This document shows positions 1-6,738 of a stretch of DNA of 15,096 nt, piece after piece (the first letter of the stretch is position 1; each line of letters begins with the position of its first letter). The translations under genes were made by a program, and so were the position numbers. The notes below the pieces were generated by a model. It saw only the letters and a list, made by a program, of their open reading frames with translations. It had not been told where the DNA came from and did no database searches. Source of the stretch: VMCP01 sp965659745 (GTDB lineage: Bacteria > Bacteroidota > Bacteroidia > NS11-12g > UBA955); contig CBFHXF010000046.1 of assembly GCA_965659745.1 (NCBI GenBank), forward strand, positions 1-15,096, written 5' to 3'.

Positions 1-311
1 TTGAAGCCACCGCGATCTCCGCCTTCTTTGCGCTCGAATCCACCGCTTCTGCGATCGTCACCGCCGCGACCCTTGAAGCCACCGCTTCTACGGTCTTCAT
101 TATTATTACTCGGCCGATCATCGGTGCCGCGTTTGCTGCCACCTTTATAATCGCCCCTAAACTCTTCTCTTTGTTTGTATTCACCGCCGCGAGGCGCACT
201 ATTTCGCGCTGGGCGATCTTCCCGATTTTCAGCCGGTCTGGCTGAATCTTTACTTACAGGCTTACGATCTAACAAAGAACGTTTTTTTTCGGGTTGATCT
301 TTTTTATCCAT
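1..311 (-). CDS. Arg/Gly-rich protein, N-terminal fragment (gene runs off the window)
   Basis: The frame opens with ATG at 311-309 and stays open to the window edge (103 codons), so only the N terminus is visible. The first 25 residues are Lys/Asp-rich. From about residue 40 the chain is almost entirely Arg, Gly, Asp, Lys and Ser, with no hydrophobic stretch, so it should be disordered and bind nucleic acid. Residues 73-103 form a repeat with a 13-residue period (DRRSGGF at 73 and 86, DRGGF at 99). Long RG-rich N-terminal extensions of this kind are known in Bacteroidota on rRNA pseudouridine synthases of the RluB/RsuA type, and RG tails also occur on DEAD-box helicases. Which applies cannot be decided here because the catalytic domain lies outside. 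No signal peptide is present. The reading frame is likely real; the function is unassigned. Confidence 0.6.
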   Translation of the reverse strand, partial: MDKKDQPEKKRSLLDRKPVSKDSARPAENREDRPARNSAPRGGEYKQREEFRGDYKGGSKRGTDDRPSNNNEDRRSGGFKGRGGDDRRSGGFERKEGGDRGGF

Positions 312-330
312 GGGGGTTCGAATGAACCCG

Positions 331-338
331 CAAAGTTA
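331..338 (-). promoter_or_regulatory. Candidate -7 promoter element for the Arg/Gly-rich gene
   Basis: On the minus strand these bases read TAACTTTG, an exact match to the Bacteroidota -7 consensus TAnnTTTG, ending 19 bases before the ATG at 311. The TAA is also the stop codon of the zinc-ribbon gene. No TTTG is found at the usual 19-21 base spacing upstream. A 6-bp inverted repeat (314-319 with 324-329, GGGTTC/GAACCC) lies between the element and the start codon. Confidence 0.4.
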
Positions 339-728
339 CGCAATTATATCAACACCCTCACTAAAAGGTATTTGTTTCAAAAGCTGAACTTTTTGATTAT
401 CGACTTTGCGATACCCATATTCATAGCAGAACACCATTTCGTTATGTAAATCATTTTCGATATGCGTGTAAAAATTAAAGGTAAAACCAAGATTTTCAAC
501 ATATTTTAAAGGAACCATCTTGGAATCTCCCGTTAGGGTATCATACAATCCCATCAAAATTTTACGATTCCGCTTCAATCGCTTATCAATCATTTTTAAC
601 ACCATCGATTGATCCGCTTTCTGTCGATTGTGATGCATCGACCTGCATGAATCGGAACAGAATTTCTTATCGGTTCTACCTCTGAGTTTTTCGTTACATT
701 CGGGACAGTAATTTTTTATAGTTTCCAT
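336..728 (-). CDS. Small zinc-ribbon protein of unknown function (DUF2116-like)
   Basis: The 130-residue product has one recognisable module at its N terminus: C8-x2-C11, then C24-x3-C28 within the segment FCSDSCR, a treble-clef/zinc-ribbon pattern as in DUF2116-type proteins. Four cysteines spaced like this should bind one zinc ion. A basic stretch follows (about residues 35-60, many Lys and Arg), then a mixed alpha/beta tail with several aromatic residues and no known motif. The frame extends upstream to a TTG at 773, but the ATG at 728 is preferred because related zinc-ribbon proteins start a few residues before the first CxxC and the extension looks non-native. No signal peptide or membrane segment is seen. 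It lies downstream of ssb but is separated from it by a terminator. Nucleic-acid binding is only an inference. Confidence 0.7.
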   Translation of the reverse strand: METIKNYCPECNEKLRGRTDKKFCSDSCRSMHHNRQKADQSMVLKMIDKRLKRNRKILMGLYDTLTGDSKMVPLKYVENLGFTFNFYTHIENDLHNEMVFCYEYGYRKVDNQKVQLLKQIPFSEGVDIIA

Positions 729-816
729 AGGCGTTTTAAAAATTAAACACCCAAATGAGCCCCATTCCCCCAAACCCTATGCTTCAAAAAACGCTTTTTT
801 ATTTGCAAAAAACGCA

Positions 817-837
817 AAAGGGGCGCTAGGCCCCTTT
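817..837 (-). terminator. Rho-independent terminator behind ssb
   Basis: An 8-bp perfect stem (AAAGGGGC 817-824 paired with GCCCCTTT 830-837) closes a 5-base loop just after the ssb stop codon. On the minus strand the stem is followed by a T-rich stretch (TGCG then six T), typical of an intrinsic terminator, although the T run is broken by GCG. Confidence 0.7.
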
Positions 838-858
838 ATGCTGCATGTAAATCCCCGA

Positions 859-1248
859 TTAAAATGGCATACCTGCCTCACTCTCATCCGCTTCCACCTC
901 TTCCTCACGCTCGATCTTTCGTTCTACCAACAACACATCCTTAACCAGAATTTCTGAGGTTCTTACCTCCACACCATCCTTGTTCACATACGATCGATAA
1001 CTTAACTTCCCCTCAATAGAAAGCTTCATGCCCTTCTTCACATAATCCTCCACCATTTTCGCCAAGGATCCCCATGCAATTAAATTGTGCCACTGCACCT
1101 CATCTTCAACCTCCCCACTTTTTGTCTTCTTCTTTTCGTGAGTCGCCATACTCCATTTCGCAAGCTTATTACCACTTTCGAAATCCATGATCACTGGGTC
1201 CTTGCCCACATGTCCGAACAAACGGACAGAATTCAATAAACTTTTCAT
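859..1248 (-). CDS. ssb: Single-stranded DNA-binding protein
   Basis: This is a 129-residue OB-fold protein that coats single-stranded DNA in replication, repair and recombination. The N terminus (MKSLLNSVRLFGHVGKDP) is the characteristic first strand of bacterial SSB. It is followed by the strand with W-S-M-A, the WHNLIAWG segment and the conserved G-K-L-S-Y-R-S-Y strand. The C-terminal tail is acidic and ends in GMPF, a recognisable but weak version of the usual DDDIPF tip that docks partner proteins. The tail is short, so total length is at the low end for the family. The frame continues upstream to a GTG at 1278, but the ATG at 1248 matches family starts and the upstream codons coincide with a perfect inverted repeat. 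It appears monocistronic, with its own leader and terminator. Confidence 0.93.
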   Translation of the reverse strand: MKSLLNSVRLFGHVGKDPVIMDFESGNKLAKWSMATHEKKKTKSGEVEDEVQWHNLIAWGSLAKMVEDYVKKGMKLSIEGKLSYRSYVNKDGVEVRTSEILVKDVLLVERKIEREEEVEADESEAGMPF

Positions 1249-1260
1249 AACATTTGTTTT

Positions 1261-1278
1261 GTGCTTTTCCAAAAGCAC
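1261..1278. repeat. Perfect inverted repeat in the ssb leader
   Basis: GTGCTTTT (1261-1268) and AAAAGCAC (1271-1278) are exact reverse complements separated by two bases. The pair ends 12 bases upstream of the ssb ATG. It could form an RNA hairpin in the leader or be a dyad bound by a repressor. With A/T in the inner half and no T run after it, it is a poor terminator. Confidence 0.6.
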
Positions 1279-1302
1279 CCCGTGTGCCCTTGTTCAACGA
1301 TA

Positions 1303-1310
1303 CAAAGTTG
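1303..1310 (-). promoter_or_regulatory. Candidate -7 element for ssb (proximal)
   Basis: The minus strand reads CAACTTTG, one base off TAnnTTTG. Transcription from here would give a leader of roughly 50 bases containing the 1261-1278 hairpin. No -33 TTTG is found at the right spacing. Confidence 0.3.
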
Positions 1311-1338
1311 CACCCACCGCATTACCCGACTCGTAACC

Positions 1339-1346
1339 CAAACGTA
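1339..1346 (-). promoter_or_regulatory. Candidate -7 element for ssb (distal)
   Basis: The minus strand reads TACGTTTG, an exact TAnnTTTG match about 90 bases before the ssb start. No TTTG lies 19-21 bases upstream. It may be an alternative to the proximal element. Confidence 0.35.
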
Positions 1347-1356
1347 TAAAAACGGA

Positions 1357-1449
1357 TATATCCATTTACGCGCTTATTTGAAACTATTGACACAAAGTAG
1401 GAATCAATAAACAACCGTTAAATTAAATCATGCATGTATATCCATTTAC
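1357..1449. repeat. Two copies of TATATCCATTTAC, 80 bases apart
   Basis: The 13-base word occurs at 1357-1369 and 1437-1449, upstream of ssb. A shorter related word (AATCCATTATA) is at 1480-1490. The copies could be binding sites for a regulator of ssb, or chance in an A/T-rich spacer. Confidence 0.5.
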
Positions 1450-1537
1450 CTCTGAATCGAGATAAACACGCTATAAAAAATCCATTATAAAAAGGCTTTT
1501 ACCTAATTTGAAACGCAGCGCAACTATTAGGAGGATA

Positions 1538-2221
1538 TCAAACCCTTAAGTTAGCGGCTGCACATGCCGCTATCGCCGCTGTTTCTGTCCGCAAAATCCG
1601 CGAACCCAATTCCAACTCCTTCAATCCATTTTCTTTGGCCATCCTAATTTCAGATTCAGAAAAATCACCTTCCGGACCAATAAAAACCACAGAATCTGCT
1701 CTTAAATCCTTCGCAGAATACGCCAAACCACCCGAACAATGCGCCAAAAAAGCACCTTCACCATATTGCTCTAATGCTTCTTTAAAACTCATATGTTCTA
1801 AAACCGGTAACCAAGAACCATGTGATTGTTTCATCGCAGCCACACAGGTTTTCATAAGCTTATCGAGAAAAACTTTTGCCCTTTCGCTATTATCACAAGC
1901 CGTCCACACCAATTTCTGAAGTCCTAATTCTACCGATTTTTCCAACAACCATTCCATACGATCGGTACTTTTCAATACGCCCACTACTAAGGTAAAAGTT
2001 GGAGGCTCTACCGTGAAAGTATCCTGTATTTGCGCCTTTACCTCTTTCTTTGAAGCCGAAACTAACTCCGTGCGGTACCGATGCCCCTTGCCATCGGTAC
2101 ACCAAACCTCATCTCCTGCCGAAAACCGCAGAACCTGAACCATGTGCTTTGCCTCCGACTCATTAAAACGAGCAAAGCCGTGTTCGATTTCCTCCGAGAA
2201 AAAAGTGAAATGTCCGGGCAT
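1538..2221 (-). CDS. rsmE: 16S rRNA (uracil-1498-N3)-methyltransferase RsmE
   Basis: RsmE transfers a methyl group from S-adenosylmethionine to N3 of U1498 of 16S rRNA in the small ribosomal subunit. The 227-residue length is normal. An N-terminal PUA-like domain (about 1-70, with the H-x-x-x-VLR segment at residues 26-32) precedes a SPOUT methyltransferase domain. The knot signatures are clear: IGPEGDF at 181-187 and LGSRILRTETA at 205-215, which build the AdoMet pocket, and KSVELG at 95-100 is also typical. The start codon overlaps the stop of cysS as TAATG, so translation is probably coupled. It is the last gene of the five-gene operon. No strong terminator is visible behind it. Confidence 0.95.
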   Translation of the reverse strand: MPGHFTFFSEEIEHGFARFNESEAKHMVQVLRFSAGDEVWCTDGKGHRYRTELVSASKKEVKAQIQDTFTVEPPTFTLVVGVLKSTDRMEWLLEKSVELGLQKLVWTACDNSERAKVFLDKLMKTCVAAMKQSHGSWLPVLEHMSFKEALEQYGEGAFLAHCSGGLAYSAKDLRADSVVFIGPEGDFSESEIRMAKENGLKELELGSRILRTETAAIAACAAANLRV

Positions 2222-3696
2222 TAACTAAGCTTCCAAGTAGTACCCTCTTTTGAATCCATCAACTCAATGCCCTTGTCTTTCAATCGATTGCGAATGGCAT
2301 CGCTCAATGCATAATTCTTATCTTGCTTGGCCTCGCCCCGCAATTGTATCAATATCTCCATCACTTCGTTCATCGCGCCGTTATTATCTGCCTGCGCCTC
2401 CGATTGAAGTCCTAAAATTCCCTCAAAATAATCCGAAACAACCGCCTTTATCAGGGCAATATCCTCTACTGTGAAACTTCCTTTTTTATCGGAAGCCATA
2501 TTGATATACTTGGCCAATTCGAAAAATTGTGCAATGGCAATCGGCGTATTTAAATCCTCTAAAAGCGCATTGTCAAGGTTATTAATTACTGTGGTAATAT
2601 CAAATGTAGACTCCTTTCCCGCCTCAATGGTTCCAATTTTCTTAAAAGCTTCCAACAAACGCTTCAGCCCTTTTTCGGAAGCTTCCAAAGCCTCTTCAGA
2701 GAAGTCTAAGGTGCTGCGGTAATGCGCCTGCAATACGAAAAAACGCAAGGTATTCGGACCAAATCCACGGCTTAACAAGGGATGATTTCCCTCAAAAAGT
2801 TCGCTTACTTTGATGCCATTATTCAAACTCTTGGCCATCTTCTGACCGTTAATCGTAATCATATTATGGTGCATCCAATACCGAGCGGGCTCATGTTTAT
2901 GAGCCGCCGTACTTTGTGCAATTTCACATTCGTGGTGTGGAAATAACAAATCCATACCCCCTCCGTGAATATCAAATTCCGAGCCCAAATATTTAGCGCT
3001 CATCGCCGAACATTCTATATGCCAACCGGGAAAACCTTTGCCCCAAGGACTGCTCCATTGCATGATATGCTCCGGAGACGCCTTCTTCCACAGCGCGAAA
3101 TCATGAGCGCTGCGCTTTTCTGATTGTCCCTCTAATTCGCGACTCGCATTGCCTGCTCCTGCCATTAAATCGTCTAATACACGTCCGCTTAACTTTCCAT
3201 AATGATGCTCTTTTTGGTACGCATCTACATCAAAATAAACCGAACCATTGGCTTCATAAGCCAAACCAGATTCCATGATGGCCTGAATCATTTCAATTTG
3301 CTCGATGATATGTCCACTCGCCTTCGGCTCTATACTTGGCCTCATCACATTCATGGCATCCATCACCCAATTATAGGAATCAGTATATGCTTGCGCCACC
3401 TCCATGGGCTCTATCTGCTCTAAGCGGGCCTGCTTTTGCAACTTATCTTCCCCTTCATCGGCGTCGCCAACCAAATGACCTACATCGGTAATATTGCGAA
3501 CAAAACGTACTTGATACCCTTTTTTCAAGAGCAATCGACGAAACACATCAAACACAATCGGGCCTCTAACATGTCCCAAATGCGGCGGACCATAAACGGT
3601 CGGGCCACAGACATACATGCCCACTTTACCAGGGATTATAGAGTGGAAAGATTCGATATTTCTCGAAAGGGTATTGTAAAGTTTTAAATTATGCAT
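2221..3696 (-). CDS. cysS: Cysteine--tRNA ligase
   Basis: Class I aminoacyl-tRNA synthetase that activates cysteine with ATP and charges tRNA-Cys in the cytoplasm. The 491-residue length fits the family. The HIGH signature is PHLGH (residues 38-42) and the KMSKS loop is KMAKS (286-290). The zinc ligands that select cysteine are in place by alignment to the E. coli enzyme: C30, C229, H254 and E258 (in GWHIEC and FPHHECEIAQ). The DALR anticodon-binding domain and the C-terminal RG(E)-K segment follow. It starts three bases after the rfbB stop (TAA-TAC-ATG) and overlaps rsmE by one base. I see nothing defective in it. Confidence 0.97.
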   Translation of the reverse strand: MHNLKLYNTLSRNIESFHSIIPGKVGMYVCGPTVYGPPHLGHVRGPIVFDVFRRLLLKKGYQVRFVRNITDVGHLVGDADEGEDKLQKQARLEQIEPMEVAQAYTDSYNWVMDAMNVMRPSIEPKASGHIIEQIEMIQAIMESGLAYEANGSVYFDVDAYQKEHHYGKLSGRVLDDLMAGAGNASRELEGQSEKRSAHDFALWKKASPEHIMQWSSPWGKGFPGWHIECSAMSAKYLGSEFDIHGGGMDLLFPHHECEIAQSTAAHKHEPARYWMHHNMITINGQKMAKSLNNGIKVSELFEGNHPLLSRGFGPNTLRFFVLQAHYRSTLDFSEEALEASEKGLKRLLEAFKKIGTIEAGKESTFDITTVINNLDNALLEDLNTPIAIAQFFELAKYINMASDKKGSFTVEDIALIKAVVSDYFEGILGLQSEAQADNNGAMNEVMEILIQLRGEAKQDKNYALSDAIRNRLKDKGIELMDSKEGTTWKLS

Positions 3697-3699
3697 GTA

Positions 3700-4749
3700 T
3701 TAACGGTGGTCGTAGTGTTCAGAGTAATAAGATTGGTAAGCGCCGCTGGTAACTCCATCTAACCACGCTTCGTTTTCTAAATACCAATCAATCGTTTTCT
3801 CAAATCCTTGATCAAATGCAACCGACGGACTCCAACCTAATTCATTTTCCAATTTAGAAGCATCGATGGCATAGCGGAAGTCGTGACCGGCTCGATCGGT
3901 AACAAACGTAATGAGTTCGGCTGATTTTCCTTCAGGACGACCTAGTTTACGGTCCATAATTTCACACAACTTATGTACCAAATCTAAATTCTTCCATTCG
4001 TTATTACCTCCAATATTGTAGGTTTCGCCCAATCGACCCTCGTGGAAAATCACATCGATAGCCGACGCATGGTCTTCTACCCAAAGCCAATCGCGCACGT
4101 TTTCGCCCTTCCCATAAACTGGTAAAGGTTTGCTATTTTTAATATTATGAATCATTAACGGAATTAATTTCTCAGGGAACTGATGACTTCCGTAATTATT
4201 CGAACAATTGCTAATTACTACAGGCAATTTATAGGTTTCATGGTAGGCCCTTACAAAGTGGTCCGAACTGGCTTTACTTGCGCTGTAAGGCGAATTTGGA
4301 TCGTAAGGCGTTGACTCGGTAAATTTACCTTCGTCGCCCAGTGTGCCGTATACTTCATCGGTACTTACATGGTAAAACCGGCCTTCTGCGGCTTCCCCAT
4401 ACTGCTTGAATGCATTCAATAAAACCACCGTGCCCACCACATTGGTCATCACGAAATCAATGGGATTGGTAATACTGCGATCCACGTGACTCTCAGCGGC
4501 CAAATGAATCACCGAGTGTATCTTGAACTCTTTAAAAAGGGTTTCAACTTCTGAAATATTAGTGATATCGCATTTGCGAAACGCATAATTGGAGGCGCTT
4601 TCTACGTCGGTAAGATTGGCCAAATTTCCGGCATACGTTAACGCATCCAAATTAATAATGTGGTAATCGGGATAGCGGTTTACAAATCTGCGGACCACGT
4701 GAGATCCAATAAATCCAGCACCGCCGGTAATTAAAATATTCTTTTTCAT
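3700..4749 (-). CDS. rfbB: dTDP-glucose 4,6-dehydratase
   Basis: Converts dTDP-glucose to dTDP-4-keto-6-deoxyglucose, the second step towards dTDP-L-rhamnose and other deoxysugars for surface polysaccharide. At 349 residues it has the normal length of an extended short-chain dehydrogenase. The NAD-binding motif GGAGFIG is at 9-15, the catalytic T130-D131-E132 sits in HVSTDEVYG, and the Y155-x3-K159 pair is in YSASK. Family signatures AAESHVDRSI (84-93) and SNNYG are also present. It overlaps the preceding FKBP-like gene by ATGA. No rfbA, rfbC or rfbD lies next to it, so its pathway partners must be elsewhere. Some close relatives act on other nucleotide sugars, but the motifs favour RmlB. Confidence 0.95.
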   Translation of the reverse strand: MKKNILITGGAGFIGSHVVRRFVNRYPDYHIINLDALTYAGNLANLTDVESASNYAFRKCDITNISEVETLFKEFKIHSVIHLAAESHVDRSITNPIDFVMTNVVGTVVLLNAFKQYGEAAEGRFYHVSTDEVYGTLGDEGKFTESTPYDPNSPYSASKASSDHFVRAYHETYKLPVVISNCSNNYGSHQFPEKLIPLMIHNIKNSKPLPVYGKGENVRDWLWVEDHASAIDVIFHEGRLGETYNIGGNNEWKNLDLVHKLCEIMDRKLGRPEGKSAELITFVTDRAGHDFRYAIDASKLENELGWSPSVAFDQGFEKTIDWYLENEAWLDGVTSGAYQSYYSEHYDHR

Positions 4750-5669
4750 TGTATGGGTTTTACATTAAAAATCCGAACCGATAAAGGCGTGTAAGGAGGC
4801 ACTCCAATGCGTCCCTTTGAGCCAAAACCGTAATCGGAAGTGGTTAAAAATTCTACTTCCATGCCCTCGTCTACATAAAAAGGCAAAATATTCAAGGCCT
4901 TAATCGGGTGAATCTGTCCGCTGTAATCGGCCATGTATTTCTTATATTCCAAACGGCTATCGATAATCAAATCGCCATTCAATCGCTTCACCACCACATC
5001 AAATTCTACTTCATTGGCGGCTTTATGTATCGGGGCATTACCGAATAAATTGGGCGACACCCACATGTTGCAAAACAAACCCTGGGTATCGCTTAGAACC
5101 CGATATTTCACCATTTCGAAAGTATCAAGCTGCCACAATCCTGGATTTTTTACTGCGTATTCATCAATGGCCTTATTCTCCGCTAAAGCCCGTTTAAAGG
5201 TCTTACTAGCTAAGAATTCATAGTATTCTTGATTGGTAATCACTTTTTCCAAATCAAAAATCACCTTCGCCATTTGTCCGTTCGGCAACAACTGCACCTT
5301 GTAATCGCTTGAGTTTTTCAACTTCAAACTATCGGTAGAAAGCAATATTTCGACTTTACTTCCGGGGGAAGCCAATCGTAACGCCTCGGTCAATTCATTG
5401 GTAGCCACCGGCGGGTACGGCACTTCTACTAAGGTATCATTTCCATACGAACTCACGAGAGTATCACCGTCTGGACCTACAATCATGTAGTTGATTAAAC
5501 AGTAGTGATCGTTACTGAAGGGCGCTGCTACAGCTTCGCCTTTTAAAAAACGATATTGTAAACCCGTTGGGGTTGTTTTGTAGGCGAAAAACGTACGATA
5601 ACTGTATAACGCTATCGAAAGAACCGCTAATATGCCGATTATCCAAAGAAAAATACGCTGTCTTTTCAT
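4746..5669 (-). CDS. Membrane-anchored protein with tandem FKBP-like domains
   Basis: The 307-residue protein starts with a basic tip and one hydrophobic segment (about residues 6-24), giving an uncleaved anchor or signal peptide. There is no lipobox cysteine after it. Two regions resemble FKBP-type peptidyl-prolyl isomerases: about 34-145 (INYMIVGPDGDTLVSS resembles the V-x-Y...DG..FDSS strand) and about 165-307. The second ends in SDYGFG (278-283), VPPYTPL and VRIFNVKPI, the typical FKBP close. Several usual active-site aromatics look absent, particularly in the first domain, so it may be a chaperone and not an active isomerase. From memory, flavobacteria often carry the gliding/T9SS lipoprotein gene gldI (an FKBP) beside a DHH phosphoesterase gene, as here. 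That makes a periplasmic folding role plausible but unproven. It overlaps both neighbours by ATGA. Confidence 0.75.
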   Translation of the reverse strand: MKRQRIFLWIIGILAVLSIALYSYRTFFAYKTTPTGLQYRFLKGEAVAAPFSNDHYCLINYMIVGPDGDTLVSSYGNDTLVEVPYPPVATNELTEALRLASPGSKVEILLSTDSLKLKNSSDYKVQLLPNGQMAKVIFDLEKVITNQEYYEFLASKTFKRALAENKAIDEYAVKNPGLWQLDTFEMVKYRVLSDTQGLFCNMWVSPNLFGNAPIHKAANEVEFDVVVKRLNGDLIIDSRLEYKKYMADYSGQIHPIKALNILPFYVDEGMEVEFLTTSDYGFGSKGRIGVPPYTPLSVRIFNVKPIQ

Positions 5670-6694
5670 ATCGCTATGGCGTTTAACTCCTCTTTATATG
5701 CCAGAATTTCCTTCTTAAATTTGGCGACTACCTCCTCTAGGGGTTCGTCGCTTGCACCACCGGCTGCATTAAAATGACCGCCGCCGTTAAAGAATTTCCC
5801 AGCAAATTCATTGACTCTGAAATTGCCTTTGCTTCTGAAACTCATCTTAACCTTTTCGGTACGGTCTATTATTAATACGCTCAAAACAATGCCTTTAATT
5901 CCCAATCCAAAGTTAACCAAACCTTCCGTATCTCCCGTCACCACTTTAAATTCTTCTAATTCATGTCGGTCTAAATAAATCAAAGCAGTTTTACAGTCTT
6001 CTAATATTTCAAGTTTTTTATACAAGCAATATCCAAAAAGACGGCTGCGATCTACAGAAAACACATGATAAATACGCTCGTGAATATCTACATGATCTAC
6101 CCCTATTTGCATCATTTGAGCTGCTACTATGTGTGTATTAGAACGGGTATTAATATACTGAAAGTTACCGGTATCAGTCATCAAACCAGTGTACAAACAA
6201 GTAACTGCATTTTTATCAATGGCCTCTAATCCAAAATTATCGCGTGCCCATTCAAAAATCAATTCGCACGTACTGGAAGCCTCGTTGTTCCAGAATGCAT
6301 ACGTGTAAAATTCCTCGGGATTTTGATGGTGATCGACCAAAACAATGGGTTTGTTCGCTTCTTTAATTAAATCTCCCAGCTCATTAATCCGGGTCAGCAC
6401 ATTAAAATCCAAACAAAAAACAATATCCGATTCATTCAACAAGTTTTTAACCTGTTCGGGCGATTCTTCAAAGTTGGTAACCGTTTCATCACCGGGCAAC
6501 CAGGCCAGAGACTCTGAATAATCGGTTGGGGTAATTACATGGGCATTTATACCTAACTTGTTCAAAATGTGTAACAAACCTAGGGTTGAACCCATGGCAT
6601 CGCCATCGGGTTTGTGATGGGTTGTAATAAAAACGCGCTTGTATCTTCCACTTTTTAAATCCTGAACCAGCGGTAATGTTGAATTGATTTTCAT
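5666..6694 (-). CDS. nrnA: DHH/DHHA1 phosphoesterase, NrnA-like (nanoRNase / pAp phosphatase)
   Basis: NrnA-type enzymes degrade 2-5-base RNA fragments and often dephosphorylate 3'-phosphoadenosine 5'-phosphate, using two manganese ions. The 342-residue protein has the full motif set: H26 and D30-G-D32 in HHKPDGDAMGS, D96 in FCLDFN, the DHH triad at 121-123, and the DHHA1 substrate-binding signature GGGHFNAAGG from residue 304. Length is normal. The ATG at 6694 is chosen over a GTG two codons upstream because a TAnnTTTG promoter element ends eight bases before it. It is the first gene of the minus-strand operon and overlaps the FKBP-like gene by ATGA. Whether it prefers nanoRNA, pAp or cyclic dinucleotide products cannot be told from sequence alone. 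Confidence 0.9.
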   Translation of the reverse strand: MKINSTLPLVQDLKSGRYKRVFITTHHKPDGDAMGSTLGLLHILNKLGINAHVITPTDYSESLAWLPGDETVTNFEESPEQVKNLLNESDIVFCLDFNVLTRINELGDLIKEANKPIVLVDHHQNPEEFYTYAFWNNEASSTCELIFEWARDNFGLEAIDKNAVTCLYTGLMTDTGNFQYINTRSNTHIVAAQMMQIGVDHVDIHERIYHVFSVDRSRLFGYCLYKKLEILEDCKTALIYLDRHELEEFKVVTGDTEGLVNFGLGIKGIVLSVLIIDRTEKVKMSFRSKGNFRVNEFAGKFFNGGGHFNAAGGASDEPLEEVVAKFKKEILAYKEELNAIAI

Positions 6695-6702
6695 GAACAC
6701 TA

Positions 6703-6710
6703 CAAAAATA
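6703..6710 (-). promoter_or_regulatory. -7 promoter element of the nrnA-rsmE operon
   Basis: The minus strand reads TATTTTTG, an exact TAnnTTTG match, ending eight bases before the nrnA ATG. The start of transcription would fall within a few bases of the start codon. No TTTG stands at 19-21 bases upstream; that zone coincides with the -7 element of the divergent gene. Confidence 0.5.
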
Positions 6711-6724
6711 CAGATTACCTGAAG

Positions 6725-6732
6725 TAATTTTG
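6725..6732 (+). promoter_or_regulatory. -7 promoter element of the M16 peptidase operon
   Basis: The bases read TAATTTTG, an exact TAnnTTTG match, ending six bases before the ATG at 6739. The transcript would be leaderless or nearly so. No correctly spaced -33 TTTG is seen. Confidence 0.5.
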
Positions 6733-6738
6733 AATTTT

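Larger units (their letters stand above)
1249..1537. other. Gene-free region between rsmE and ssb
   Basis: No supported gene lies in these 289 bases. They hold the ssb leader hairpin (1261-1278), two candidate -7 elements for ssb, a 13-base direct repeat, a 10-base palindrome GGATATATCC (1354-1363), and an imperfect inverted repeat right behind rsmE (CCTAATTTG 1502-1510 with CAA..ATTAGG 1521-1531). That last repeat has no T run next to it, so I do not call it a terminator. Confidence 0.6.

Noticed and set aside
3..95. Repeats at the left edge as a CRISPR array.
   Set aside because: The units are contiguous, in frame, diverge only at synonymous or RG-type positions and have no spacers; they are coding repeats.
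729..773. Upstream extension of the zinc-ribbon gene to a TTG start.
   Set aside because: The added 15 residues precede the expected start before the first CxxC and look like translated leader; the ATG at 728 fits better.
1249..1278. Upstream extension of ssb to a GTG start.
   Set aside because: The extra ten codons coincide with a perfect inverted repeat, and the SSB family starts at the ATG at 1248.
1502..1531. Inverted repeat behind rsmE as a possible terminator.
   Set aside because: The stem is interrupted by a bulge and no T run follows directly on the minus strand.
1635..1919. Open frames on the opposite strand of rsmE, cysS, the FKBP-like gene, prs and the DUF genes.
   Set aside because: They are antisense shadows of strongly supported genes, with no recognisable domains and no promoter or start context.
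3700..4749. rfbB as part of a polysaccharide gene cluster.
   Set aside because: None of the neighbouring genes is a glycosyltransferase or another dTDP-sugar enzyme.
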